Positions 1 through 12,174 of a stretch of 64,000 nt of DNA are shown one piece after another. The DNA comes from Hyperoodon ampullatus (Eukaryota; Chordata; Mammalia; Artiodactyla; Ziphiidae): the NCBI GenBank assembly GCA_949752795.1, contig CATKHW010000058.1:1116001-1180000 (forward strand). The letters are read 5' to 3'. The notes beneath the pieces are model-generated. The model made no database searches, was not told the DNA's origin, and saw only the letters and a list, made by a program, of their open reading frames with translations. How positions within the stretch are numbered: the stretch's first letter is position 1; each line of letters starts with the position of its first letter. A program made the position numbers and the translations under genes.

Positions 1-481
1 CTTGTTATGCTGATGGGCGGGATGTAAATTGCCAACTGCCTCTCTGGAGGAGTGCATTCTGTTCCCTAAAACAAGTAAAGAACAGAGCTACAGAGCCAAG
101 GGCACTACCAGTCTAGGGAATATACCTTGGGAAAACTGAAAATCAATAAGACAGAGCCAACCCAAAATTTAGGGCTGCACTGCATACAAGGACCTCAACT
201 TGGATACACCTTAAGTATCCCAGAAAATATAAACATGGTTCAAAAAATTGTGGTACTTACGTACGATGGAATATCCCTCAGCCATGAAATCAATGTCATA
301 AGACCAGTAGCAGCAAAATGGGTGGATTCAGGTACGATGATTCTAAGTGAAATAAGTCACACAGAAAAAGAAACTTATCATAAGATATCACTTATGAAGA
401 TCCTGTAAACATGGCTACACTTGAAATGAGTTAGGAAAGAGAACAGTGTCTCACACTTAGAAAACACTCTTATACCTGCTT

Positions 482-505
482 AAGGGGGAAGGAGAGGTGG
501 GGTGA
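482..505 (+). other. Purine/G-rich tract with short G runs (U1 copy)
   Basis: The strand carries runs of 5, 2, 2 and 4 G separated by 2, 3 and 1 purine or T bases. This is compatible only with a weak two-tetrad G-quadruplex. U25, U28 and U32 change the fifth G to A, U37 changes the same run differently, and U23 and U30 carry ggataggtgg, so the tract tolerates change. Confidence 0.4.
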
Positions 506-737
506 TGCATAAAACCAGAGTTTGATATAAGCACAGGTACCGTTCCAAAAACCAACTATGGAATAGACAAGACCTACACCGTCCTCAGCGAAAGGGACTC
601 AAAACCCCATATTTCCCGCAGAGGAAAATATCTGACTAGTAAGAATCTTAAAACCTATGTATTGATATGTCTCCGTAAGGGAATCAAGTGTGTCTAGACT
701 GGCATAAACATGGCAGCGAGAATCAGCTCAAACCCAC

Positions 738-772
738 TATAAAAAGGAATTTCAAAAACAAAACAAAAAAAA
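738..772 (+). other. TATA-like motif and A-rich tract (shown in U1, present in every unit)
   Basis: The motif tataaaaag (738-746) is followed by an A-rich stretch ending in a run of eight A (765-772). Families U1-U3, U9, U12 and U15 have eight A; nearly all others have seven; U6 has a G within the run; U16, U21, U28 and U37 read attggg instead of actggg just after it. In a mammalian satellite a TATA-like string could support low-level transcription, but no initiator or other core promoter element was recognised, so I do not call it a promoter. Confidence 0.55.
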
Positions 773-1307
773 CTGGGAAATTCTTTACAATTCCTTCAGG
801 GTCTCTGATGAAGGCTAGAATGACCCTATCTACAACGACAGCTGGATGTGGCATAAGGAGGGACACTTGGGACTGAGACGATTGGTGAGATTGGGTGAGC
901 AAATGCAGACCCTTTAAAGCAATAATGCATGGCACCCATTCCATGGGTCCGAACTCTCCAGGTTGAAGGGAATATTACTACAGCTATAACATGTGCGGGA
1001 AACCTAGAGAACGGACACACTGTGAATACGAAAGGTTTCTAAAACTCAACGCATAGTCCCTCTCCTGGTGCTCCGGTTTGACTTTCCGTCTGCTTTACTA
1101 TCAACCTCCCAACTTGGAGAGACAGCCCCTTTAACCTCTTGGTTCGCACAGGTTGCCAATTTGGCAGAGGATGAAAGGGAAGAGGGAGAACCAATGAGAG
1201 AGTAGCTGTTAGGCATTTGGACGGGCACATATCACTGTAATTTCCCGGCAGGAAGAAGAATTAACCAAATTCTCAGCCACCCACCGGGAACCAGTATAGG
1301 TCCTGAA

Positions 1308-1319
1308 CCAAAATTTTGG
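1308..1319. repeat. 12-bp perfect palindrome ccaaaattttgg (U1 copy)
   Basis: Two six-base arms with no spacer, present at the same place in the units I checked. It is short enough to occur by chance and has no evident function. Confidence 0.6.
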
Positions 1320-1545
1320 ACTTGCGGTCAGCTCACCAAAAACGAGTTGAAAAATGGAGCTCAGGGGCACAGCAATTCACAAACTGGCCGAGTAATAAAG
1401 GACAACTATCGTCCAAAAATCTGTTGAGGGAAGGCAACGAGGCAGACTTGAATGCGAGGCAGAATAGCAGGAAACAGATTTCAAGAGGTACGTTGGAATC
1501 GCCTTTAAAGCACAGGAAGAGGGGCACAACTTCGACAATGATGCA

Positions 1546-1619
1546 CTTGGCCAAAAAGGGCGTATGCGTTTTCTCCTGAATATATTCAGGAGAAAACGCA
1601 TACGCCCTTTTTGGCCAAG
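1546..1619. repeat. 74-bp perfect spacerless palindrome (U1 copy)
   Basis: Arms 1546-1582 and 1583-1619 are exact reverse complements, 37 bases each, with the symmetry centre in aata|tatt and no spacer. The outer ends read cttggcc and ggccaag; symmetry stops at once outside (A against C). Each arm contains two CpG sites. The same structure occurs at offset 1545 or 1546 of every complete unit. It could extrude as a cruciform or, if transcribed, fold into a long hairpin. It may be a relic of a foldback element, but no clear target-site duplication flanks it; the right flank instead carries a short caag repetition. Confidence 0.97.
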
Positions 1620-1633
1620 CAAGCAAGCGGGCA

Positions 1634-1641
1634 ATGCAAAT
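1634..1641 (+). promoter_or_regulatory. Perfect octamer motif ATGCAAAT (U1 copy)
   Basis: This matches the consensus bound by POU-domain factors such as Oct-1 (POU2F1). It lies 14 bases after the right end of the palindrome and is repeated with the unit. Binding is not demonstrated; the match rests on eight bases. Confidence 0.35.
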
Positions 1642-1739
1642 CTGCACTACAAAGAAGTATCACTTCCCACCGGTCAAAAGGGACATCCACAAAATGTGTA
1701 GAACAAGAAAGGCAAGACAGGACCTGGAGAACAGGGAGC

Positions 1740-3478
1740 CTTGTTATGCTGATGGGCGGGATGTAAATTGCCAACTGCCTCTCTGGAGGAGTGCATTCTG
1801 TTCCCTAAAACAAGTAAAGAACAGAGCTACAGAGCCAAGGGCACTACCAGTCTAGGGAATATATCTTGGGAAAACTGAAAATCAATAAGACAGAGCCACC
1901 CCAAAATTTAGGGCTGCACTGCATACAAGGACCTCAACTTGGATACACCTTAAGTATCCCAGAAAATATAAACATGGTTCAAAAAATTGTGGTACTTACG
2001 TACGATGGAATATCCCTCAGCCATGAAATCAATGTCATAAGACCAGTAGCAGCAAAATGGGTGGATTCAGGTACGATGATTCTAAGTGAAATAAGTCACA
2101 CAGAAAAAGAAACTTATCATAAGATATCACTTATGAAGATCCTGTAAACATGGCTACACTTGAACTGAGTTAGGAAAGAGAACAGTGTCTCACATTTAGA
2201 AAACACTCTTATACCTGCTTAAGGGGGAAGGAGAGGTGGGGTGATGCATAAAACCAGAGTTTGATATAAGCACAGGTACCGTTCCAAAAACCAACTATGG
2301 AATAGACAAGACCTACACCGTCCTCAGCGAAAGGGACTCAAAACCCCATATTTCCCGCAGAGGAAAATATCTGACTAGTAAGAATCTTAAAACCTATGTA
2401 TTGATATGTCTCCGTAAGGGAATCAAGTGTGTCTAGACTGGCATAAACATGGCAGCGAGAATCAGCTCAAACCCACTATAAAAAGGAATTTCAAAAACAA
2501 AACAAAAAAAACTGGGAAATTCTTTACAATTCCTTCAGGGTCTCTGATGAAGGCTAGAATGACCCTATCTACAACGACAGCTGGATGTGGCATAAGGAGG
2601 GACACTTGGGACTGAGACGATTGGTGAGATTGGGTGAGCAAATGCAGACCCTTTAAAGCAATAATGCATGGCACCCATTCCATGGGTCCGAACTCTCCAG
2701 GTTGAAGGGAATATTACTACAGCTATAACATGTGCGGGAAACCTAGAGAACGGACACACTGTGAATACGAAAGGTTTCTAAAACTCAACGCATAGTCCCT
2801 CTCCTGGTGCTCCGGTTTGACTTTCCGTCTGCTTTACTATCAACCTCCCAACTTGGAGAGACAGCCCCTTTAACCTCTTGGTTCGCACAGGTTGCCAATT
2901 TGGCAGAGGATGAAAGGGAAGAGGGAGAACCAATGAGAGAGTAGCTGTTAGGCATTTGGACGGGCACATATCACTGTAATTTCCCGGCAGGAAGAAGAAT
3001 TAACCAAATTCTCAGCCACCCACCGGGAACCAGTATAGGTCCTGAACCAAAATTTTGGACTTGCGGTCAGCTCACCAAAAACGAGTTGAAAAATGGAGCT
3101 CAGGGGCACAGCAATTCACAAACTGGCCGAGTAATAAAGGACAACTATCGTCCAAAAATCTGTTGAGGGAAGGCAACGAGGCAGACTTGAATGCGAGGCA
3201 GAATAGCAGGAAACAGATTTCAAGAGGTACGTTGGAATCGCCTTTAAAGCACAGGAAGAGGGGCACAACTTCGACAATGATGCACTTGGCCAAAAAGGGC
3301 GTATGCGTTTTCTCCTGAATATATTCAGGAGAAAACGCATACGCCCTTTTTGGCCAAGCAAGCAAGCGGGCAATGCAAATCTGCACTACAAAGAAGTATC
3401 ACTTCCCACCGGTCAAAAGGGACATCCACAAAATGTGTAGAACAAGAAAGGCAAGACAGGCCCTGGAGAACAGGGAGC
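1740..3478 (+). repeat. Satellite monomer U2
   Basis: Near-identical to U1 and U3: 8-A tract, gtgtagaac, and atatcttggg at 1861-1870 (shared with U3; U1 has ataccttggg). Palindrome 3285-3358, perfect. Confidence 0.97.
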
Positions 3479-5218
3479 CTTGTTATGCTGATGGGCGGGA
3501 TGTAAATTGCCAACTGCCTCTCTGGAGGAGTGCATTCTGTTCCCTAAAACAAGTAAAGAACAGAGCTACAGAGCCAAGGGCACTACCAGTCTAGGGAATA
3601 TATCTTGGGAAAACTGAAAATCAATAAGACAGAGCCACCCCAAAATTTAGGGCTGCACTGCATACAAGGACCTCAACTTGGATACACCTTAAGTATCCCA
3701 GAAAATATAAACATGGTTCAAAAAATTGTGGTACTTACGTACGATGGAATATCCCTCAGCCATGAAATCAATGTCATAAGACCAGTAGCAGCAAAATGGG
3801 TGGATTCAGGTACGATGATTCTAAGTGAAATAAGTCACACAGAAAAAGAAACTTATCATAAGATATCACTTATGAAGATCCTGTAAACATGGCTACACTT
3901 GAACTGAGTTAGGAAAGAGAACAGTGTCTCACATTTAGAAAACACTCTTATACCTGCTTAAGGGGGAAGGAGAGGTGGGGTGATGCATAAAACCAGAGTT
4001 TGATATAAGCACAGGTACCGTTCCAAAAACCAACTATGGAATAGACAAGACCTACACCGTCCTCAGCGAAAGGGACTCAAAACCCCATATTTCCCGCAGA
4101 GGAAAATATCTGACTAGTAAGAATCTTAAAACCTATGTATTGATATGTCTCCGTAAGGGAATCAAGTGTGTCTAGACTGGCATAAACATGGCAGCGAGAA
4201 TCAGCTCAAACCCACTATAAAAAGGAATTTCAAAAACAAAACAAAAAAAACTGGGAAATTCTTTACAATTCCTTCAGGGTCTCTGATGAAGGCTAGAATG
4301 ACCCTATCTACAACGACAGCTGGATGTGGCATAAGGAGGGACACTTGGGACTGAGACGATTGGTGAGATTGGGTGAGCAAATGCAGACCCTTTAAAGCAA
4401 TAATGCATGGCACCCATTCCATGGGTCCGAACTCTCCAGGTTGAAGGGAATATTACTACAGCTATAACATGTGCGGGAAACCTAGAGAACGGACACACTG
4501 TGAATACGAAAGGTTTCTAAAACTCAACGCATAGTCCCTCTCCTGGTGCTCCGGTTTGACTTTCCGTCTGCTTTACTATCAACCTCCCAACTTGGAGAGA
4601 CAGCCCCTTTAACCTCTTGGTTCGCACAGGTTGCCAATTTGGCAGAGGATGAAAGGGAAGAGGGAGAACCAATGAGAGAGTAGCTGTTAGGCATTTGGAC
4701 GGGCACATATCACTGTAATTTCCCGGCAGGAAGAAGAATTAACCAAATTCTCAGCCACCCACCGGGAACCAGTATAGGTCCTGAACCAAAATTTTGGACT
4801 TGCGGTCAGCTCACCAAAAACGAGTTGAAAAATGGAGCTCAGGGGCACAGCAATTCACAAACTGGCCGAGTAATAAAGGACAACTATCGTCCAAAAATCT
4901 GTTGAGGGAAGGCAACGAGGCAGACTTGAATGCGAGGCAGAATAGCAGGAAACAGATTTCAAGAGGTACGTTGGAATCGCCTTTAAAGCACAGGAAGAGG
5001 GGCACAACTTCGACAATGATGCACTTGGCCAAAAAGGGCGTATGCGTTTTCTCCTGAATATATTCAGGAGAAAACGCATACGCCCTTTTTGGCCAAGCAA
5101 GCAAGCGGGCAATGCAAATCTGCACTACAAATAAGTATCACTTCCCACCGGTCAAAAGGGACATCCACAAAATGTGTAAGAACAAGAAAGGCAAGACAGG
5201 CCCTGGAGAACAGGGAGC
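3479..5218 (+). repeat. Satellite monomer U3 (1,740 bp)
   Basis: 8-A tract combined with the longer gtgtaagaac makes it one base longer. The right end reads acaaataagt near 5127, a marker shared with U9 and U12. Palindrome 5024-5097, perfect. Confidence 0.97.
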
Positions 5219-6957
5219 CTTGTTATGCTGATGGGCGGGATGTAAATTGCCAACTGCCTCTCTGAAGGAGTGCATTCTGTTCCCTAAAACAAGTAAAGAA
5301 CAGAGCTACAGAGCCAAGGGCACTACCAGTCTAGGGAATATACCTTGGGAAAACTGAAAATCAATAAGACAGAGCCACCCCAAAATTTAAGGCTGCACTG
5401 CATACAAGGACCTCAACTTGGATACACCTTAAGTATCCCAGAAAATATAAACATGGTTCAAAAAATTGTGGTACTTACGTACGATGGAATATCCCTCAGC
5501 CATGAAATCAATGTCATAAGACCAGTAGCAGCAAAATGGGTGGATTCAGGTACGATGATTCTAAGTGAAATAAGTCACACAGAAAAAGAAACTTATCATA
5601 AGATATCACTTATGAAGATCCTGTAAACATGGCTACACTTGAACTGAGTTAGGAAAGAGAACAGTGTCTCACATTTAGAAAACACTCTTATACCTGCTTA
5701 AGGGGGAAGGAGAGGTGGGGTGATGCATAAAACCAGAGTTTGATATAAGCACAGGTACCGTTCCAAAAACCAACTATGGAATAGACAAGACCTACACCGT
5801 CCTCAGCGAAAGGGACTCAAAACCCCATATTTCCCGCAGAGGAAAATATCTGACTAGTAAGAATCTTAAAACCTATGTATTGATATGTCTCCGTAAGGGA
5901 ATCAACTGTGTCTAGACTGGCATAAACATGGCAGCGAGAATCAGCTCAAACCCACTATAAAAAGGAATTTCAAAAACAAAACAAAAAAACTGGGAAATTC
6001 TTTACAATTCCTTCAGGGTCTCTGATGAAAGCTGGAATGACCCTATCTACAACGACAGCTGGATGTGGCATAAGGAGGGACACTTGGGACTGAGACGGTT
6101 GGTGAGATTGGGTGAGCAAATGCAGACCCTTTAAAGCAATAATGCATGGCACCCATTCCATGGGTCCGAACTCTCCAGGTTGAAGGGAATATTACTACAG
6201 CTATAACATGTGCGGGAAACCTAGAGAACGGACACACTGTGAATACGAAAGGTTTCTAAAACTCAACGAATAGTCCCTCTCCTGGTGCTCCGGTTTGACT
6301 TTCCGTCTGCTTTACTATCAACCTCCCAACTTGGAGAGACAGCCCCTTTAACCTCTTGGTTCGCACAGGTTGCCAATTTGGCAGAGGATGAAAGGGAAGA
6401 GGGAGAACCAATGAGAGAGTAGCTGTTAGGCATTTGGACGGGCACATATCACTGTAATTTCCCGGCAGGAAGAAGAATTAACCAAATTCTCAGCCACCCA
6501 CCGGGAACCAGTATAGGTCCTGAACCAAAATTTTGGACTTGCGGTCAGCTCACCAAAAACGAGTTGAAAAATGGAGCTCAGGGGCACAGCAATTCACAAA
6601 CTGGCCGAGTAATAAAGGCCAACTATCGTCCAAAAATCTGTTGAGGGAAGGCAACGAGGCGGACTTGAAAGCGAGGCAGAATAGCAGGAAACAGATTTCA
6701 AGAGGTACGTTGGAATCGCCTTTAAAGCACAGGAAGAGGGGCACAACTTCGACAATGATGCACTTGGCCAAAAAGGGCGTATGCGTTTTCTCCTGAATAT
6801 ATTCAGGAGAAAACGCATACGCCCTTTTTGGCCAAGCAAGCAAGCGGGCAATGCAAATCTGCACTACAAAGAAGTATCACTTCCCACCGGTCAAAATGGA
6901 CATCCACAAAATGTGTAAGAACAAGAAAGGCAAGACAGGCCCTGGAGAACAGGGAGC
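5219..6957 (+). repeat. Satellite monomer U4
   Basis: 7-A tract. Diagnostic variants are tctgaaggag (5261-5270), tttaaggctg (near 5387), atcaactgtg (5901-5910), gacggttgg (near 6095) and tcaaaatgga (6891-6900). All recur in U13; U10 has only the left ones. Palindrome 6763-6836, perfect. Confidence 0.97.
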
Positions 6958-8696
6958 CTTATTATGCTGATGGGCGGGATGTAAATTGACAACTGCCTCT
7001 CTGGAGGAGTGCATTCTGTTCCCTAAAACAAGTAAAGAACAGAGCTACAGAGCCAAGGGCACTACCAGTCTAGGGAATATACCTTGGGAAAACTGAAAAT
7101 CAATAAGACAGAGCCACCCCAAAATTTAGGGCTGCACTGCATACAAGGGCCTCAACTTGGATACACCTTAAGTATCCCAGAAAATATAAACATGGTTCAA
7201 AAAATTGTGGTACTTACGTACGATGGAATATCCCTCAGCCATGAAATCAATGTCATAAGACCAGTAGCAGCAAAATGGGTGGATTCAGGTACGATGATTC
7301 TAAGTGAAATAAGTCACACAGAAAAAGAAACTTATCATAAGATATCACCTATGAAGATCCTGTAAACATGGCTACACTTGAACTGAGTTAGGAAAGAGAA
7401 CAGTGTCTCACATTTAGAAAACACTCTTATACCTGCTTAAGGGGGAAGGAGAGGTGGGGTGATGCATAAAACCAGAGTTTGATATAAGCACAGGTACCGT
7501 TCCAAAAACCAACTATGGAATAGACAAGACCTACACCGTCCTCAGCGAAAGGGACTCAAAACCCCATATTTCCCGCAGAGGAAAATATCTGACTAGTAAG
7601 AATCTTAAAACCTATGTATTGATATGTCTCCATAAGGGAATCAAGTGTGTCTAGACTGGCATAAACATGGCAGCGAGAATCAGCTCAATCCCACTATAAA
7701 AAGGAATTTCAAAAACAAAACAAAAAAACTGGGAAATTCTTTACAATTCCTTCAGGGTCTCTGATGAAGGCTGGAATGACCCTATCTACAACGACAGCTG
7801 GATGTGGCATAAGGAGGGACACTTGGGACTGAGACGGTTGGTGAGATTGGGTGAGCAAATGCAGACCCTTTAAAGCAATAATGCATGGCACCCATTCCAT
7901 GGGTCCGAACTCTCCAGGTTGAAGGGAATATTACTACAGCTATAACATGTGCGGGAAACCTAGAGAACGGACACACTGTGAATACGAAAGGTTTCTAAAA
8001 ATCAACGCATAGTCCCTCTCCTGGTGCTCCGGTTTGACTTTCCGTCTGCTTTACTATCAACCTCCCAACTTGGAGAGACAGCCCCTTTAACCTCTTGGTT
8101 CGCACAGGTTGCCAATTTGGCAGAGGATGAAAGGGAAGAGGGAGAACCAATGAGAGAGTAGCTGTTAGGCATTTGGACGGGCACATATCACTGTAATTTC
8201 CCGGCAGGAAGAAGAATTAACCAAATTCTCAGCCACCCACCGGGAACCAGTATAGGTCCTGAACCAAAATTTTGGACTTGCGGTCAGCTCACCAAAAACG
8301 AGTTGAAAAATGGAGCTCAGGGGCACAGCAATTCACAAACTGGCCGAGTAATAAAGGACAACTATCGTCCAAAAATCTGTTGAGGGAAGGCAACGAGGCG
8401 GACTTGAAAGCGAGGCAGAATAGCAGGAAACAGATTTCAAGAGGTACGTTGGAATCGCCTTTAAAGCACAGGAAGAGGGGCACAACTTCGACAATGATGC
8501 ACTTGGCCAAAAAGGGCGTATGCGTTTTCTCCTGAATATATTCAGGAGAAAACGCATACGCCCTTTTTGGCCAAGCAAGCAAGCGGGCAATGCAAATCTG
8601 CACTACAAAGAAGTATCACTTCCCACCGGTCAAAAGGGACATCCACAAAATGTGTAAGAACAAGAAAGGCAAGACAGGCCCTGGAGAACAGGGAGC
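6958..8696 (+). repeat. Satellite monomer U5
   Basis: Carries ttattatgct and ttgacaac at its left end, gggcctc, cacctatg, ccataagg, ctcaatccc (near 7684) and aaaatcaacg. The same combination occurs in U14. Palindrome 8502-8575, perfect. Confidence 0.97.
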
Positions 8697-10435
8697 CTTA
8701 TTATGCTGATGGGCGGGATGTAAATTGACAACTGCCTCTCTGGAGGAGTGCATTCTGTTCCCTAAAACAAGTAAAGAACAGAGCTACAGAGCCAAGGGCA
8801 CTACTAGTCTAGGGAATATACCTTGGGAAAACTGAAAATCAATAAGACAGAGCCACCCCAAAATTTAGGGCTGCACTGCATACAAGGGCCTCAACTTGGA
8901 TACACCTTAAGTATCCCAGAAAATATAAACATGGTTCAAAAAATTGTGGTACTTACGTACGATGGAATATCCCTCAGCCATGAAATCAATGTCATAAGAC
9001 CAGTAGCAGCAAAATGGGTGGATTCAGGTACGATGATTCTAAGTGAAATAAGTCACACAGAAAAAGAAACTTATCATAAGATATCACCTATGAAGATCCT
9101 GTAAACATGGCTACACTTGAACTGAGTTAGGAAAGAGAACAGTGTCTCACATTTAGAAAACACTCTTATACCTGCTTAAGGGGGAAGGAGAGGTGGGGTG
9201 ATGCATAAAACCAGAGTTTGATATAAGCACAGGTACCGTTCCAAAAACCAACTATGGAATAGACAAGACCTACACCGTCCTCAGCGAAAGGGACTCAAAA
9301 CCCCATATTTCCCGCAGAGGAAAATATCTGACTAGTAAGAATCTTAAAACCTATGTATTGATATGTCTCCATAAGGGAATCAAGTGTGTCTAGACTGGCA
9401 TAAACATGGCAGCGAGAATCAGCTCAAACCCACTATAAAAAGGAATTTCAAAAACAAAACAAAAGAACTGGGAAATTCTTTACAATTCCTTCAGGGTCTC
9501 TGATGAAAGCTGGAATGACCCTATCTACAACGACAGCTGGATGTGGCATAATGAGGGACACTTGGGACTGAGACGATTGGTGAGATTGGGTGAGCAAATG
9601 CAGACCCTTTAAAGCAATAATGCATGGCACCCATTCCATGGGTCCGAACTCTCCAGGTTGAAGGGAATATTACTACAGCTATAACATGTGCGGGAATCCT
9701 AGAGAACGGACACACTGTGAATACGAGAGGTTTCTAAAACTCAACGAATAGTCCCTCTCCTGGTGCTCCGGTTTGACTTTCCGTCTGCTTTACTATCAAC
9801 CTCCCAACTTGGAGAGACAGCCCCTTTAACCTCTTGGTTCGCACAGGTTGCCAATTTGGCAGAGGATGAAAGGGAAGAGGGAGAACCAATGAGAGAGTAG
9901 CTGTTAGGCATTTGGACGGGCACATATCACTGTAATTTCCCGGCAGGAAGAAGAATTAACCAAATTCTCAGCCACCCCCCGGGAACCAGTATAGGTCCTG
10001 AACCAAAATTTTGGACTTGCGGTCAGCTCACCAAAAACGAGTTGAAAAATGGAGCTCAGGGGCACAGCAATTCACAAACTGGCCGAGTAATAAAGGACAA
10101 CTATCGTCCAAAAATCTGTTGAGGTAAGGCAACGAGGCGGACTTGAAAGCGAGGCAGAATAGCAGGAAACAGATTTCAAGAGGTACGTTGGAATCGCCTT
10201 TAAAGCACAGGAAGAGGGGCACAACTTCGACAATGATGCACTTGGCCTAAAAGGGCGTATGCGTTTTCTCCTGAATATATTCAGGAGAAAACGCATACGC
10301 CCTTTTTGGCCAAGCAAGCAAGCGGGCAATGCAAATCTGCACTACAAAGAAGTATCACTTCCCACCGGTCAAAAGGGACATCCACAAAATGTGTAAGGAC
10401 AAGAAAGGCAAGACAGGCCCTGGAGAACAGGGAGC
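8697..10435 (+). repeat. Satellite monomer U6 (mosaic)
   Basis: Left part is U5-like (ttattatgct, gggcctc, cacctatg, ccataagg up to 9371). Right part is U7-like (gaaagctgg at 9508, ataatgagg, gggaatcc, gaggtaagg, gcctaaaagg). The A tract is interrupted by G. Palindrome 10241-10314 has one left-arm mismatch at 10248. Confidence 0.96.
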
Positions 10436-12174
10436 CTTGTTATGCTGATGGGCGGGATGTAAATTGCCAACTGCCTCTCTGGAGGAGTGCATTCTGTTCC
10501 CTAAAACAAGTAAAGAACAGAGCTACAGAGCCAAGGGCACTACCAGTCTAGGGAATATACCTTGGGAAAACTGAAAATCAATAAGACAGAGCCACCCCAA
10601 AATTTAGGGCTGCACTGCATACAAGGACCTCAACTTGGATACACCTTAAGTATCCCAGAAAATATAAACATGGTTCAAAAAATTGTGGTACTTACGTACG
10701 ATGGAATATCCCTCAGCCATGAAATCAATGTCATAAGACCAGTAGCAGCAAAATGGGTGGATTCAGGTACGATGATTCTAAGTGAAATAAGTCACACAGA
10801 AAAAGAAACTTATCATAAGATATCACTTATGAAGATCCTGTAAACATGGCTACACTTGAACTGAGTTAGGAAAGAGAACAGTGTCTCACATTTAGAAAAC
10901 ACTCTTATACCTGCTTAAGGGGGAAGGAGAGGTGGGGTGATGCATAAAACCAGAGTTTGATATAAGCACAGGTACCGTTCCAAAAACCAACTATGGAATA
11001 GACAAGACCTACACCGTCCTCAGCGAAAGGGACTCAAAACCCCATATTTCCCGCAGAGGAAAATATCTGACTAGTAAGAATCTTAAAACCTATGTATTGA
11101 TATGTCTCCGTAAGGGAATCAAGTGTGTCTAGACTGGCATAAACATGGCAGCGAGAATCAGCTCAAACCCACTATAAAAAGGAATTTCAAAAACAAAACA
11201 AAAAAACTGGGAAATTCTTTACAATTCCTTCAGGGTCTCTGATGAAAGCTGGAATGACCCTATCTACAACGACAGCTGGATGTGGCATAATGAGGGACAC
11301 TTGGGACTGAGACGATTGGTGAGATTGGGTGAGCAAATGCAGACCCTTTAAAGCAATAATGCATGGCACCCATTCCATGGGTCCGAACTCTCCAGGTTGA
11401 AGGGAATATTACTACAGCTATAACATGTGCGGGAATCCTAGAGAACGGACACACTGTGAATACGAGAGGTTTCTAAAACTCAACGAATAGTCCCTCTCCT
11501 GGTGCTCCGGTTTGACTTTCCGTCTGCTTTACTATCAACCTCCCAACTTGGAGAGACAGCCCCTTTAACCTCTTGGTTCGCACAGGTTGCCAATTTGGCA
11601 GAGGATGAAAGGGAAGAGGGAGAACCAATGAGAGAGTAGCTGTTAGGCATTTGGACGGGCACATATCACTGTAATTTCCCGGCAGGAAGAAGAATTAACC
11701 AAATTCTCAGCCACCCCCCGGGAACCAGTATAGGTCCTGAACCAAAATTTTGGACTTGCGGTCAGCTCACCAAAAACGAGTTGAAAAATGGAGCTCAGGG
11801 GCACAGCAATTCACAAACTGGCCGAGTAATAAAGGACAACTATCGTCCAAAAATCTGTTGAGGTAAGGCAACGAGGCGGACTTGAAAGCGAGGCAGAATA
11901 GCAGGAAACAGATTTCAAGAGGTACGTTGGAATCGCCTTTAAAGCACAGGAAGAGGGGCACAACTTCGACAATGATGCACTTGGCCTAAAAGGGCGTATG
12001 CGTTTTCTCCTGAATATATTCAGGAGAAAACGCATACGCCCTTTTTGGCCAAGCAAGCAAGCGGGCAATGCAAATCTGCACTACAAAGAAGTATCACTTC
12101 CCACTGGTCAAAAGGGACATCCACAAAATGTGTAAGGACAAGAAAGGCAAGACAGGCCCTGGAGAACAGGGAGC
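10436..12174 (+). repeat. Satellite monomer U7
   Basis: Right half nearly identical to U6: ataatgagg, gggaatcc, tacgagagg, ccaccccccggg, gaggtaagg. It adds cccactggtc near 12103 (also in U10). Palindrome 11980-12053 has the same left-arm mismatch as U6. Confidence 0.97.

Larger units (their letters stand above)
1..1739 (+). repeat. Satellite monomer U1
   Basis: Reference unit for this annotation. It belongs to the 8-A family (A run 765-772) and reads gtgtagaac near 1696, one A shorter than most units, which brings it back to 1,739 bp. Private changes include ttgaaatgag at 421-430 (others ttgaactgag) and ggacctgg near 1721. Palindrome 1546-1619, perfect. Confidence 0.97.

Noticed and set aside
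127..408. 93-codon open frame repeated in nearly every unit
   Set aside because: It starts at TTG, not ATG; its product matches nothing I know; it is stopped by TAG in U25 and U32 (gacatagcc) and shifted in U33; and amino-acid-changing differences are freely tolerated. It recurs because the DNA repeats.
1133..1160. Possible RNA polymerase III B box or tRNA-derived segment around ggttcgcacagg
   Set aside because: Only the GGTTCG part fits; the following conserved A and C are missing, and no A box or tRNA fold was found upstream.
1190..1196. CCAAT motifs near 1157 and 1191 as promoter parts
   Set aside because: They lie more than 1 kb from the next TATA-like motif downstream and are too short to be informative. 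U16, U21, U28 and U37 lose one of them (gaactaatg).
1488..1504. CENP-B-box-like 17-mer containing cgttggaatcg
   Set aside because: It matches the consensus at 11 of 17 bases but at only 6 of the 9 essential ones. A match this good is expected about twice by chance in a 1,739-bp unit counting both strands, and U27 and U36 lose a further CpG in it. Not called as a binding site.
1546..1619. CRISPR array or bacterial terminator
   Set aside because: The periodic inverted repeat is spaced by 1.7 kb of equally repeated DNA, not by unique spacers. The context is a eukaryotic satellite.
1333..1647. 104-codon minus-strand frame across the palindrome
   Set aside because: It reads through the palindrome and so encodes related peptides on both strands there. 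It has no recognisable domain and is shortened in units U6 and U7. A by-product of the repeat.
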